Shown: positions 33,693 to 44,150, counted from the stretch's first letter. The stretch is 64,000 bases of DNA from Capronia americana (GCA_016110215.1 JADWQD010000005.1:1240001-1304000); one strand, 5' to 3'. Notes: generated from the sequence alone by a model not told the origin. Made by a program: numbers and translations.

Positions 33693-36600
33693 ATGCCCGC
33701 GGTGCCCCCATCGCGCTTGATTGCGCTGCAATCCAATGCAGAAAACATCCGCAACATTTGCATTCTGGCGCATGTTGACCATGGAAAAACATCGCTCTCA
33801 GACTCTCTGATTGCCACGAATGGCATCATCGCCCCCAAAATGGCGGGTAAGATCCGCTACCTGGACTCGAGACCAGACGAACAATTACGAGGCATCACCA
33901 TGGAGAGCAGCGCCATAAGCCTCTACTTCAGCATGACGAGAAGGCAAAAGGACGAGGAAGAGGCGCAAAAGGAAGAATACTTGATAAATCTGATCGACAG
34001 TCCCGGCCACATCGACTTCTCGTCAGAAGTAAGCACGGCTTCGAGACTGTGCGATGCTGCCGTCGTCCTTGTGGATGCGGTCGAAGGCGTGTGCTCACAA
34101 ACCGTCACAGTGCTACGGCAGGTATGGATAGAAAAGCTGAAACCACTCCTCGTCATCAACAAGATTGACAGGCTCGTGACCGAACTGAAAATGACCCCGG
34201 CCGAGGCATATTCACACCTCGAGAGGGTCCTCGAAGGCGTAAATGCCGTCATTGGCGGCTTCTTCCAGGGTGAGCGCGCACAAGAAGATCTCGAGTGGAG
34301 AGAGAAGCTAGATCAGAAGAGAGCGGCTCGAGAACAACAAAAACAGGATGTCCTGGATGAATCTGCGACCGAGGCGGATTTGGACCAGTCGTACGAAGAA
34401 CGAGATGATGAGCATCTGTACTTCGCTCCGGAGGAGAACAACGTCATCTTCGGAAGTGCAATAGACGGCTGGGCTTTTACCGTGCGGCAATTCGCCGGCA
34501 TATATGAGAAGAAACTAGGTATTAGGAAGGCCGTGCTGGAGAAGGTCCTCTGGGGTGATTTCTACCTGGACCCTAAGACCAAGAAGGTATTGGGTCAGAA
34601 GCATCTGAAAGGACGGAACCTCAAGCCCATTTTCGTTCAGCTTGTATTGGAGCCCATCTGGCAAGCCTACGATGCCACCGTGGGCATCAATGGCGACCGT
34701 GGCGACCCTGCACTATTGGAGAAGATAACGAAGTCTTTGTCTATCAATCTTCCCGCTCACATCGCCAGGTCCCGGGACACCAAAGTTATCTTACAGGCTG
34801 TTATGTCTTCGTGGCTGCCACTCTCCACAGCCCTGCTCGTCTCCGTCATTGAATCCTTACCAAGCCCTCCTGAGGCCCAGGCCTCTCGGTTTCCCGAAAT
34901 GATCCAAGATTTGGTTAGCTCCAAAAGCATCGACCAGTCCCTCAAAGACTCCGTAATCAACTTTAATACATCATCTTCGGCGCCAATTGTCGCCTACGTC
35001 AGCAAAATGGTAGCCGTTCCCGCGAGCGAGCTGCCCTCAAAGAGGAGGAAGCTAGGGACAATGTTGACTGCAGACGAAGCCAGGGAGTTAGCCAGAAAGA
35101 AGCGGGCAGAAATAGCAAGGGCACAGGCTGAAGCAAATGGAACGTCTGGTATGGACAGTGTAACCAATGGGTTAAGCACTACAAAGATAGGGGATGAGAC
35201 GCACAACGCACCAGAACAGGAAGAAGACCCAGAGCACCTCATCGGATTTGCCAGATTGTATTCAGGTACCCTTTCTGTGGGCGATGAAGTATACGTCCTC
35301 CCGCCGAAGTTCAATCCCGCATTCCCGCATGCCTCGCCGGAACCGAAGAAGGTGCCGATCACTGCTCTCTATCTTCTGATGGGGCGAGCATTGGAACCGC
35401 TCGAAAAGGTGCCTGCCGGGGTGGTGTTTGGTATCGAGGGACTCGAGGGACACATCCTGAAGACCGGCACATTATGCTCACAACTAGAAGGAGCGATCAA
35501 CTTGGCAGGCATAGCTTCGCTCAGCCAACCTATCGTCAGAGTCGCGCTCGAACCCACCAACCCGCTGGACTTGAACAAGATGATCAAGGGATTGAAGCTG
35601 TTGGAAAAGAGCGATCCGTGCGCTGTCTACGAGCAAATGGAAAGCGGCGAACATGTCATTTTGACTGCTGGAGAACTGCACCTGGAAAGATGTCTGAAAG
35701 ATCTGCGTGAACGGTATGCAAAATGTGACATTCAACCTGGCGAACCGATCGTGCCATACCGGGAGACGATTGTCAAGGCCGAGGAAATGGAGCCCCCAAA
35801 GAACAAAGATCTCCCGAGAGGCACTGCGTTGGCAGTAACAGCATCGAAAACGGTGTCTATACGGCTACGAGTTCGCCCACTGCCCCAAAATGTTACCGAG
35901 TTCCTGATAAAGAATGGCGCTTCGATCAGACGCCTCTACGCTGAGAAGCAGGCCCAGGAAGAATCTGGAACCCTCAACGACGCCGATGGTGTTGAAAACG
36001 GCGAGACGGCCGACCTAGGCAATGAAGCTGGCGGCGACCAAAGAAGCAACCTCTCGCTCCTGCAGTTCCGACAGCAACTCCAGGCGGTCTTTGATGAGGT
36101 GGCCGAGGACAAGGAAGTCTGGACCAAAGTCGTATCCAAGATCTGCGGCTTCGGCCCTCGACGTGTAGGGCCTAATCTATTCATCGACGCTACGGGGCAA
36201 CATACCTGTAAGCGATTCTTGTTCGAACAGGACGAAATCAAAGAGAACGGGGCGGCCCAAAACGGCACTCAAAGAACGGAAGCGGACGCCGCCACCTCGC
36301 CGCAAGACTTCTCCGACACAATCGCCTATGCCTTCCAGCTCGCCACCTCTCAAGGCCCCCTCTGCCGTGAACCAATGCAAGGCGTGGCTGTTTTCCTCGA
36401 GGACATCACCCAACAATCCCAGCCCCAACAAGAATCCGCTGACCCGTCGACAGGAACCGAGATGGGTCGTCTAACAGGCGAACTCATCACCTCCGTGCGT
36501 GAAACCATCCGCTCCGCCTTCCTCGACTGGTCCCCGCGCATCCTCCTCGCTATGTACAGCTGCACCATCCAAGCCACACCCGAAGTCCTGGGCCGGGTAT

Positions 36601-36968
36601 ACTCGGTGCTGACGCGACGTCGTGGCTCCATCCTCTCGGAAGCCCTCCTGGAAGGGACCCCTTACTTCACCATCAGCGCGATGCTCCCCGTGGCGGAATC
36701 GTTCGGCTTCAGCGAAGAGATCCGCAAACGCACCAGCGGGCTCGCGCAACCGATGCTCAGATTCACGGGCTTCGAAATGCTGGATGACGTGGATCCTTTC
36801 TGGGTGCCCAAGACGGAGGAGGAGTTGGAGGATCTGGGCGTGCACGGCGAAAGGGACAACGTCGCGAAGAGGTACGTCGACGGCGTGAGGAGACGGAAGG
36901 GCTTGTTGGTCAAGGGTGCCAGGGGTGGGAGGGATGCCGAGAAGCAGAAGACATTGAAGACGAATTGA
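33693..36968 (+). CDS. RIA1: Elongation factor-like GTPase 1 (ribosome assembly protein RIA1)
   Basis: A single exon of 1,091 residues, the usual size. This cytoplasmic EF-2-like GTPase works with SDO1/SBDS to release Tif6/eIF6 from new 60S subunits. GTPase motifs are clear: P-loop AHVDHGKTS (about 26-34), switch I RGITMESSAI, DSPGHIDF (101-108), and NKIDRL. The large insert typical of EFL1 and absent from EF-2 is present (about 170-260, EEERDDEHLYF region), and a second insert lies around 455-520. Domain II begins HLIGFARLYSGTLSVGDEVYVL. Domain III/IV motifs include GELHLERCLKDLRERYA, and GFGPRRVGPNLF appears where EF-2 has its diphthamide-domain region. Domain V contains PEVLGRVYSVLTRRRGSIL. 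The first Met fits the family start (RNICILAHVDHG close behind). Confidence 0.95.
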   Translation: MPAVPPSRLIALQSNAENIRNICILAHVDHGKTSLSDSLIATNGIIAPKMAGKIRYLDSRPDEQLRGITMESSAISLYFSMTRRQKDEEEAQKEEYLINLIDSPGHIDFSSEVSTASRLCDAAVVLVDAVEGVCSQTVTVLRQVWIEKLKPLLVINKIDRLVTELKMTPAEAYSHLERVLEGVNAVIGGFFQGERAQEDLEWREKLDQKRAAREQQKQDVLDESATEADLDQSYEERDDEHLYFAPEENNVIFGSAIDGWAFTVRQFAGIYEKKLGIRKAVLEKVLWGDFYLDPKTKKVLGQKHLKGRNLKPIFVQLVLEPIWQAYDATVGINGDRGDPALLEKITKSLSINLPAHIARSRDTKVILQAVMSSWLPLSTALLVSVIESLPSPPEAQASRFPEMIQDLVSSKSIDQSLKDSVINFNTSSSAPIVAYVSKMVAVPASELPSKRRKLGTMLTADEARELARKKRAEIARAQAEANGTSGMDSVTNGLSTTKIGDETHNAPEQEEDPEHLIGFARLYSGTLSVGDEVYVLPPKFNPAFPHASPEPKKVPITALYLLMGRALEPLEKVPAGVVFGIEGLEGHILKTGTLCSQLEGAINLAGIASLSQPIVRVALEPTNPLDLNKMIKGLKLLEKSDPCAVYEQMESGEHVILTAGELHLERCLKDLRERYAKCDIQPGEPIVPYRETIVKAEEMEPPKNKDLPRGTALAVTASKTVSIRLRVRPLPQNVTEFLIKNGASIRRLYAEKQAQEESGTLNDADGVENGETADLGNEAGGDQRSNLSLLQFRQQLQAVFDEVAEDKEVWTKVVSKICGFGPRRVGPNLFIDATGQHTCKRFLFEQDEIKENGAAQNGTQRTEADAATSPQDFSDTIAYAFQLATSQGPLCREPMQGVAVFLEDITQQSQPQQESADPSTGTEMGRLTGELITSVRETIRSAFLDWSPRILLAMYSCTIQATPEVLGRVYSVLTRRRGSILSEALLEGTPYFTISAMLPVAESFGFSEEIRKRTSGLAQPMLRFTGFEMLDDVDPFWVPKTEEELEDLGVHGERDNVAKRYVDGVRRRKGLLVKGARGGRDAEKQKTLKTN

Positions 36969-37077
36969 AATGTAGATGGGAGAGAAGAGATTGACAGCAG
37001 TACTTTGTAGAAATGTCTAGAAATGATGAGATGAGATCCTTGGAAATGAGAATTATAGATGTCCACGGTCCACTTAC

Positions 37078-37165
37078 CATCTACCACCTACTTGCCTACC
37101 TACCTATCTATCTGTCTCTATCTATCTATCTATCTGTCTGTCTGTCTGTCTATCCATCTATCTAC
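37078..37165. repeat. Tetranucleotide microsatellite (CTAC/TCTA/CTGT)n
   Basis: Successive runs of ACCT, TCTA and CTGT units in the 3' flank of EFL1; a simple-sequence tract with no coding value. Confidence 0.85.
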
Positions 37166-37200
37166 ATTGATCCTTCTCCAACTCAGTCCCTATAGTAAGA

Positions 37201-37313
37201 AGAGAGAATATGTAGCTGTGTGTGAGAGAGAATATGTAGCTGTGAGAGAGAGAGAGAGAGTAGCTACCTGCGAGAGAGAGAATATCTGTTTAATAGAGAT
37301 ATATATATATATC

Positions 37314-37360
<47 letters not shown>
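37201..37360. repeat. (GA)n tracts with a duplicated AATATGTAGCTGTG unit
   Basis: Several short GA runs are separated by a repeated 'agagaatatgtagctgtg' unit, followed by a GA run of about 43 bases (about 37317-37359). A short (AT)n of about 12 bases sits at about 37300. Confidence 0.85.
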
Positions 37361-37362
<2 letters not shown>

Positions 37363-37869
37363 GCGCCGTGTTAATAATCTCGAGATTGAACAACCTTAAT
37401 TTCTACGTACTGAACAGTTGTTTGTGGACATACGGCGCATGTATGTATGTATGTTTGTATGTAAGAGAGACCACCTGGAGTCTGACTCTGACTGTGCCTC
37501 TAACTCCGTAGAGTACATACTCTAACGCCAGATCTGGTTGACGGTTGGAAGAGCTCTCTGTATGTACCCCGTACGAGCAAACAGAAGGCTATGAAGCTCA
37601 ATTGAATTATACTCTCATCACCCTCTACATTCTTCGTTTGGTATCGGGTTTCGGGTTGGAACATGCCATTCGAGGGACGGACATCTCGGGAAGTAATGCG
37701 TGGATTGGCCTGCCGGCACTCGTATCTGCGATCTGATAATGAATACAGCATCTGAGGGCCGAAGAGCTCGCGGCTGCGTGATCATTTCTGGCGAGGAAAA
37801 AATCCTGCCGAGGAAGTGGCGCCTGACCCGATGATCGATCGACTGATTTGCAGTCCCTCTCATCAGGAG

Positions 37870-38125
37870 CAGATTTGGATCTGCATGTCTGCACCCAGCC
37901 GTGATCCCCGAACCGCTTGGACATGAACCCGTGTGTTTCCACTCTCGCGTCAAGGGGACTTGCATCTGCATATATGCGCGGCTGTGATCCGTTCGAGCAC
38001 TTAGTCCTCGATCCGACTAGGTCGCGGTCTCCCGTCAAGGCGAGAGTTCGGGGTGCGTACGCAGACGCAGCCGTGATACTTGAACCACGCTTGTCAAGTC
38101 GCGGTCTTGGTCGCGGATGCCCGTG
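37870..38125. repeat. Three diverged copies of an ~85-bp direct repeat
   Basis: The motif GC(C/T)GTGAT-C--GA-C--CTT recurs at about 37898, 37980 and 38068, each preceded by a GCATxTxTGC-like or GCGTACGC-like element and followed by a CGTCAAGG-like element. Copies share perhaps two thirds of their bases. It does not match any flanking gene. Confidence 0.5.
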
Positions 38126-38179
38126 ACGAGCGGGCCTGAGCCGGGAGCGTTTGATGTTTGGCGGGCCTTTTTCCGCGTC

Positions 38180-38881
38180 CTATGCAGATTTCCCCTTGCC
38201 TTTCATGACCTTCCGTCGCTGAGCCATCATGTGAGTGTAGAGGATGTAGCTTCCAGGGACGTAGATAACAAGGACAAGCTTGAGCAGCAAATCTACTCGC
38301 TTTCCTTGCTTTGCTGCGGGGCCCAACGCCAGAAACATGAGGATGCATTCGCTGGAAATGCCGATGGGGTAGAGGACGAAGAACGTGTTGTATCGGAGCC
38401 AGGTGAGAGCCGCGGGGACTCGCTCGCTTATAGCTGCTTTCCACACAAAGAACCCATAACGGATGACTTCGGTGGATCCCCAAGCCGTCAATATTCCTGC
38501 AAAGGCTACTGGACCAAGGGTCGTTCCTCGCACCGATCTTCCCAAGCTGTTTGTCACCGAGACGATCTGTGGGAACATGTCCAAAACAACCCACACAACC
38601 AATATCCGGGAAGCGACCTGCATGGTGGTTGTGACAGGACTGGCTCGGACGAGGCCAGCAGCTGCGTGAACGATTTCGAGAAGGGCTATCGTTTGTGTCC
38701 ACTTGAGGAAGGAAAACAGCGCCTCGAGTAGCTGATGTGGCTTTCCAAGGGCGAACAGGGTCGGTATGAGAAAGAACGCCCGTAGAGTAATGATGGACCA
38801 CAGTGCCAGGCAGACTGCATTGTATGCTATCAGGTAGTTTTGCGCACGGGAGGCCGCTCGACGAGGTGTTTGATTCTCCAT
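38180..38881 (-). CDS. PHS1: Very-long-chain (3R)-3-hydroxyacyl-CoA dehydratase
   Basis: Intronless, 233 residues, starting at MENQTPRRAASRAQNYLIAYN. The enzyme removes water from 3-hydroxyacyl-CoA in the third step of fatty-acid elongation in the ER, supplying very-long-chain acyls for ceramides. Six membrane helices are visible. The family motifs are LLEALFSFLKWTQTIALLEIVHAAAGLV, ILVVWVVLDMFPQIV, WGSTEVIRYGFFVWK and LRYNTFFVLYPIGISSECILM, which contain the conserved Tyr and Glu (Y-N-x-FF-x-LYP-x-G-x-x-SE) of the active site. It ends with a Lys-rich tail (RRKVMKGKGKSA), consistent with ER retention. The frame remains open for 80 codons upstream, but that part is Arg/Ser-rich and outside the family, so I chose the inner ATG. 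Confidence 0.93.
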   Translation of the reverse strand: MENQTPRRAASRAQNYLIAYNAVCLALWSIITLRAFFLIPTLFALGKPHQLLEALFSFLKWTQTIALLEIVHAAAGLVRASPVTTTMQVASRILVVWVVLDMFPQIVSVTNSLGRSVRGTTLGPVAFAGILTAWGSTEVIRYGFFVWKAAISERVPAALTWLRYNTFFVLYPIGISSECILMFLALGPAAKQGKRVDLLLKLVLVIYVPGSYILYTHMMAQRRKVMKGKGKSA

Positions 38882-39861
38882 GATTCGGGCCCGCTTTCGG
38901 CGAGGGATGGGTGCTAGAGAAGCACAGCGATTGTTCGGCGTACGCTCTCTGGCGATCCGTTCTGAGGCTTCGCAATCTGGAGCAGGAGGAACGATGTTGG
39001 TGTGAGCGGATGAGGAACGCGTAGAAAGTCGCAGTCTCCAAGTTTGGACTAGCCTCGAGAAACCTTGGCACGCGAATGCTTCGCAAAGATACGGAGTACG
39101 AGATACTACGTAATTACCCACGGTGAAGCCACGGCGCCACTCGCCCGATCTGCGCCGCTTTTAAGCGCTATTCGGCCAGATCGACCCCGCGGATTGCGAG
39201 GCGAGCGATCTCACCACAATGTATTTTCAGAGCGTTTCCAGAACGTGAACGCGTCTCTCTCACGAGCTAACGGCCTGGCTCAGGACGATTTGGTCGTGAC
39301 AGAATGAAGTGATATGGCAAGATGACGTTGGTCGTGAAACTTGAACCACAGCAGTGTCTACGATAAACACATACACAGCCCGTGGCTGCGGTGGAACATG
39401 TAAAGCCAGAAGGGCCAATTGATGCAGTGGGAGTCGTTATTTGTCCCAGCCTCCTTATGTCAGGATGCTTTATGGCATCGATTCCACTGACTTCCTGACA
39501 ATATGGTAATGACGATGTGAGCAGCTCTCTTGAGTATTCTTGGTGAATCGAAAGCGCTGGTGCAGCGGAATCGAAACGGACGAAGCCGTTTGGGGAAACT
39601 GGAACTGCCTTTCAGCAAATCACTGAGTCACGCCATTTGTCTGTTGCGCCTGGCTAGATTCCTTGGCGCATCCAATGTCACAAGATGCCTTTTCCGGATA
39701 CTAAGTATATAGATGGACCGCCATTGACACCATTCGCTGACATCACCAGCAAGAATCTCTATCAACAGCCTTTCCCTCTATATCTGAGTGTTTTGTACCC
39801 CTACGAATACGAACTTCCGACATTGATGCTACTGACTTGTGGCAGCACTGCTACTATTACT
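38882..39861. other. Intergenic between PHS1 and the zinc-finger gene
   Basis: Divergent spacer of about 980 bases. The first part continues the open PHS1 frame, which is probably leader sequence. A plus-strand frame from 39685 joins the zinc-finger gene in frame and may be an N-terminal extension. Confidence 0.4.
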
Positions 39862-40806
39862 ATGGAAGGCGACTCGAGTAGGAGCGACTTCGTTCCTGCT
39901 ACAATTCGAGAACAGACTCCCGACGACAATGAAGACGACATCGCTGATTCATCGTCTCCCAGCTCCGACTACGAATTCGACGACTACGAGTTCGATGAAT
40001 CGCAATGTTTGTTCTGCAACCAGACGAGCTCGGATCTGGACCAGAACTCGGCCCATATGTTAAAGGCCCATGGTTTATATGTAGATCCGGCGCATCTACT
40101 AGTCGACATTGGAACCCTCCTCGCCTACTTTCATTTCATCATTTCCGGACGCTACGAGTGTCTCTACTGTGGAACGCAGCGGAATACTCGCGAAGCCGTG
40201 CAGCAGCATATGATGGCGAAGGGGCATTGCAAATATGACATTACGGCCGAGGATTCTGAGCTCCGAGACTTTTATGAATTCCCCTCGTCGGATGCAAAAG
40301 AGGAACTACACCAAAATCTCTCCGCCATGCGTTTCTCGGACGACCCTCATCTTCCATCGCAAGCCAGATTGAGGAAACCACGGCCATCAAAGCGTTTAGA
40401 TAGGCACGGCCCCGATGTCACAGCTTCTCCGCTAGACCAAGTACTACCAACTCCGAGTCCGACTCCGCAGTCACACGCCGATGCCCAGTCAAGCTCGAGG
40501 GCTGCCGAGATCCCCTCTCATTCCCAGCGCGAACTAAGCACAAGAGCGATGAAGCAAGAACATACCCTCAACAACCAACTAGCACAACTCCGTGCAGGTG
40601 ATCGGAGAAGCCTTTTACATTTACCGACTTCACAACAAAGGGCAATACTTGCAACTCACCACAAACAGATGGAGAAGGCCAGGAGAACGGAGCAAACAAG
40701 CCAGGGCAACTTGGAGACTGCAGGGAACAAATTCAATTGTCTGGGCAAAATCAGGTTGATACGAAAACCGCCCCATACGGGGAATATCAACAGCCTGAAT
40801 CGTTGA
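39862..40806 (+). CDS. C2H2 zinc-finger protein related to Rei1
   Basis: An intronless frame of 314 residues from MEGDSSRSDFVPATIR; an in-frame start at 39685 would add 59 residues, but I prefer the inner start because the upstream part looks like leader. The zinc-finger unit is QCLFCNQTSSDLDQNSAHMLKAHGL, then the linker VDPAHLLVDIGTLLAYFHFII and YECLYCGTQRNTREAVQQHMMAKGHCKYD. This is the central finger pair of Rei1/ZNF622, cytoplasmic factors of late 60S maturation. Rei1 itself has two more fingers and a longer C-terminus; this protein lacks the first fingers and has a Ser/Pro-rich tail with a basic block (KQMEKARRTEQ). It is probably a fungal paralogue and may not do Rei1's job. It lies in a region with other ribosome-assembly genes (EFL1, MRT4). 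Confidence 0.75.
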   Translation: MEGDSSRSDFVPATIREQTPDDNEDDIADSSSPSSDYEFDDYEFDESQCLFCNQTSSDLDQNSAHMLKAHGLYVDPAHLLVDIGTLLAYFHFIISGRYECLYCGTQRNTREAVQQHMMAKGHCKYDITAEDSELRDFYEFPSSDAKEELHQNLSAMRFSDDPHLPSQARLRKPRPSKRLDRHGPDVTASPLDQVLPTPSPTPQSHADAQSSSRAAEIPSHSQRELSTRAMKQEHTLNNQLAQLRAGDRRSLLHLPTSQQRAILATHHKQMEKARRTEQTSQGNLETAGNKFNCLGKIRLIRKPPHTGNINSLNR

Positions 40807-40816
40807 TTTGTTTGTG

Positions 40817-41740
40817 TTACAAAATTATGACGTAGGAAATTAATTCGCCCGTCAGAGGTCCTGAGGCGGCAGCGGCCTTGGGAAGGTCGGAGCTCTGGAT
40901 CTGAAGGACGTCTGGGGAATCTCATCCGGCTCAGAATGGACGAGATTGAGAGAATATGAAATCGGTGGTCAACGATTGTCGAAAATCGAGAGGAGAGCGG
41001 ACTGCTGACTTACCCAGCCACCATCCAATGTAGCCTCGGCCTGCGCGCCATTGAGCAACATTTAGGAGCGATGGTGACACATTCATTGTGGAGAGGGAAG
41101 CACTGTGGTTCGAAGGACTCATTGATACCACTAAACTGCCAAACTGGGTGAAGACAGCGAGCAGACAGCCGTCGTGCGTTATTCCCTGAATGACCTGCTT
41201 GAGATGATACGGCAACTGTGCCGCAATTCCAAAGTTGCAGGCGATCATCAAAATCCTCCGGCAACCCTCTGGACTTGGTATGAGTTCTCGAATCAGACTG
41301 CGGAGAGGCTCGATGAAAACATCGACGTTTTCCTCGGGCTTCTCTGACCTAGAGATGACGACAGAATTGTGACCTTGAGGAAATAGCTGAACCTAACGGA
41401 AGAAATCCAAGCATTGATGTACTGTCCTGCCACGGAAATCGCTATTCTGGTAGCAAGGGTGACCGCGTCGACAAGGCAAGAGGTGCACGGAGGAAGAGCT
41501 CAGATGAGAATCGGCGAAAGGAGAGGTGAGAGGTACAATCATAACCCCCAAGGATGATATACCTTCTCCTAAGGGGTCGATGAGGATAGTTTCTAGAATG
41601 GCAGAGTGAAGACTGAGAGACCCGAGCGCCGTCGAATGAATCTGTCCTGCTTTGGTTAAGCGGTGCCGCTGCACTAGCGAAAACGGGCCTTCCGCACGCG
41701 CTGCTTTTTGAACTGTCTGTATTGTGATTCGGCAGTCCAA
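40817..41740 (-). CDS. Unrecognised three-exon gene
   Basis: A spliced model with exons 41740-41563, 41373-41014 and 40911-40817, 210 residues, all joins phase 1. Exon 2 is the strongest part: it reads as ordered protein (DVFIEPLRSLIRELIP, then RRILMIACNFGIAAQLPYHL, then QWRAGRGYIGWWLG) and ends at a GTAAGTC donor. Exon 3 begins after CCCCAG and ends VISYVIIL-like residues before TAA, 10 bases from the stop of the convergent zinc-finger gene. Exon 1 (AGQIHSTALGSLSLHSAILETILIDPLGE) is less certain; its intron uses a CTCAAG acceptor. The start lies 154 bases from the MRT4 start on the other strand. I do not recognise the family. No catalytic motif or signal peptide is apparent. Confidence 0.5.
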
Positions 41741-41894
41741 TCATCGCGGCCCCTCGGCGGCACCCATTCGATTCCTTCGAGCCACTAAAATAATTTTTGA
41801 GCGTGGATTTGAGAACGACCTCGACCGGAATTTGCAGTCTTTTCGAAGTCACCTCTTTCCCTACCCTGTGTACACTCGCACCCTCACACGCATC

Positions 41895-42635
41895 ATGCCT
41901 CCTTCAAAACGGAACCGCGTCGTTCCCACCTCCAAAGTCCGCAAAAACCACAAAGAGCTCGTCCGCCGGCTTGCGGCGAATGCGCAAGATGCCGCCGAGA
42001 AGTACTCGTACATTTGGGTCTTCGACGTCGAAAACAGCCGCAACAGCTTCCTGAAACAGGTCAGAACAGAGTTCAGTGACTCCAGGATAATGATGGGCAA
42101 GACCAAAGTCCTGATGGTCGGACTGGGACAGACACAAGAGACGGAAGTCGTACCTGGTGTCAGTGCTTTGGGCCCATACGTCAAAGGCGAAGTCGGATTA
42201 CTGTTCACGAACCGAGAACCGTCGGAGGTGGAGGAATATTTTGCGGATTGGCTGAACCTGGACTTCGCTCGGAGCGGCAGTACCGCCACCCGTGAGGTCA
42301 GAATACCGCCAGGCGAAATTCATACACAGTACGGTGTCGACGGAGGCGAGGACGATCCGGTGCCGGTCCAGATCGAACCGACACTGCGGAAATTGGGGGT
42401 ACCGACGCGACTCGTCAAGGGCAAAGTCGCGCTGGAGGAACGGCCGGATGAGTCAATGGACGATGAGGAGGGCTACCTTGTTTGCAGGGAAGGAGATACG
42501 CTTGACTCTAGACAAACCTCGATCTTGAAGATTTTGGGCGTGCGCATGTCCGAGTTCAGGATCGGGCTGAGAGCCGTCTTCGACAAAGGCACCTCAAGTG
42601 TGCGGCAAATCGGAGCTATGGAGGTTGATGAATGA
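41895..42635 (+). CDS. MRT4: mRNA turnover protein 4, ribosome assembly factor
   Basis: Intronless, 246 residues from MPPSKRNRVVPTSKV. MRT4 is a nucleolar paralogue of ribosomal stalk protein P0; it holds the stalk site on pre-60S particles until P0 replaces it. The L10/P0 fold is clear: KVRKNHKELVRRLAANAQDA, then YSYIWVFDVENSRNSFLKQV, SRIMMGKTKVL and KGEVGLLFTNREPSEVEEYF. The C-terminal part LRKLGVPTRLVKGKVAL and SILKILGVRMSEFRIGLRAV matches Mrt4, which lacks the acidic P0 tail. The upstream frame is open for 57 codons but unlike the family. It probably shares a promoter with the opposite gene. Confidence 0.95.
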   Translation: MPPSKRNRVVPTSKVRKNHKELVRRLAANAQDAAEKYSYIWVFDVENSRNSFLKQVRTEFSDSRIMMGKTKVLMVGLGQTQETEVVPGVSALGPYVKGEVGLLFTNREPSEVEEYFADWLNLDFARSGSTATREVRIPPGEIHTQYGVDGGEDDPVPVQIEPTLRKLGVPTRLVKGKVALEERPDESMDDEEGYLVCREGDTLDSRQTSILKILGVRMSEFRIGLRAVFDKGTSSVRQIGAMEVDE

Positions 42636-44150
42636 GATTCCTGGCGAGATTGGGATGTACTTTCTCTAATCACCGGGTGCTCCTCTATTCTCACTCTTGA
42701 AGGACCCAAATCAGCACGCAAGAGATCTTACAACGAGAGACAGGTTGCGCCCTCTGCTCAGGCCATATCCACCAATTTGGCAGGTGCGCCGACCTTGTCA
42801 TCAGCAGGGAGGATTATCGCTTGACGAGGACGAGCGGAGCATGAAGACCTGAACCTACGTCAAGTAAGAGCAGAGACATGCCTTCCAGGGTCCTATCTAT
42901 CATCAAACTTCCAGCTACTACCACTACACCAAACCAGGCCTGTCACGGCTTCGAAGAGTTGATGAGACAAGCTCAAAACGCCTGTGATGCAAGAAATGAG
43001 CCGGGGCGGTTGCTCATTTGCGAGCTGTTCGCGCCCGGCAACCATGTGGACTCTCCGAAAGTCAGAGACGATCGCCCTATTCGCGTGGTCCACAGATATT
43101 GTCAAGTGCAACGTCGTGCTGTGTAGGTGCTACTGCTCGGCTGCCAGGCATCTGTACTGATCTCAACGCTCAATTCCATGACGATAAATGACATCAGCAA
43201 TCCATCCGGGACTTTGCTTTTAAGCGAAACGGGAGTTCAAGGCATCAATAAAGAACTTCGTCTTCCTCTATTGCCATCTCTTTCCCGTTCTGTTTTGCTA
43301 ACTTCTCTCTCGAACCCACTTGCACGTTCTCAGCATTTCCAACCAGAGTCCCTTTTCGGAAGAAGGCCATGAATTCAAGCGAATACTCTCCTGCTCATCA
43401 TTGCCTCTAGCTTTCAAAAATTGTTGGACTGTTCAAGATGGTGGAACTTGGATGTACGCAGTCGACGGTGGCCATCATCAAAGCGACCTTGTGCCATTAC
43501 TGCCAAACACTCTCCTCGAATGACAGTCTCTGCAGTAAAAAGCAGCGTACCCTCGTATCAGCGAACCATGTCCTGCATTTTCGTATCCGTACTCGACGTC
43601 TATCACCGCATATCAGCACTGCACCCACTCGATCCCTCAACGTACTAATAGACCCTATATAAGGCGTGCTCAGATCAACGATGCTACGACCTCATGAAAT
43701 ATGTGGTTGATGACTCTCTAGCTGTATTCGCCGCACACAGAAGAGCCTCAAGCAGACAAGATAGTCCCCATATGCTGAGACAGTCGTACCCTAGAACGGG
43801 TCGACACCGATGCCCGCTATGACATGCTCGTTACAGCTTCAGGCACAGGTCACGCGTGGTCGCCCACTTAGAGAAGCGTGCCATCGAGTACACCTGGTGT
43901 GCGCTGATTGGACGGCGATGGAAAGCCAAGTGCCATTTGCAGCAGTTGACTTTCGATCTTATCAAAAGCAACGTCAGGTCCCAATCGAGAACCCTGGTTC
44001 TGTTCATCTCGTCTACCTGGTACCAAAGATCAAGGATGCAATAGCAGGACCGAAGTCGAGTTGAATCCACAATGAGTGATAGCAGTCCAGCGCATTCGGG
44101 AGAACGGAGCAGGACAACAGTCCAATTTATCCGACGTCACCACATTCAAG
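42636..44150. other. Intergenic, nothing recognised
   Basis: About 1.5 kb. Frames of 70-90 codons occur on both strands but overlap and lack any family motif. It marks the change from conserved genes on the left to accessory genes on the right. Confidence 0.5.

Larger units (their letters stand above)
36969..38179. other. Intergenic; microsatellites and diverged tandem repeat
   Basis: About 1.2 kb between the convergent EFL1 and PHS1 genes, lacking any convincing frame. The first 400 bases are dominated by simple repeats (listed separately). The right part holds three diverged copies of a motif spaced about 85 bases apart. Confidence 0.55.

Noticed and set aside
38094..39086. Alternative minus frame of 330 codons over PHS1
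   Set aside because: It is frame-shifted relative to the true PHS1 frame, which carries the catalytic motifs.
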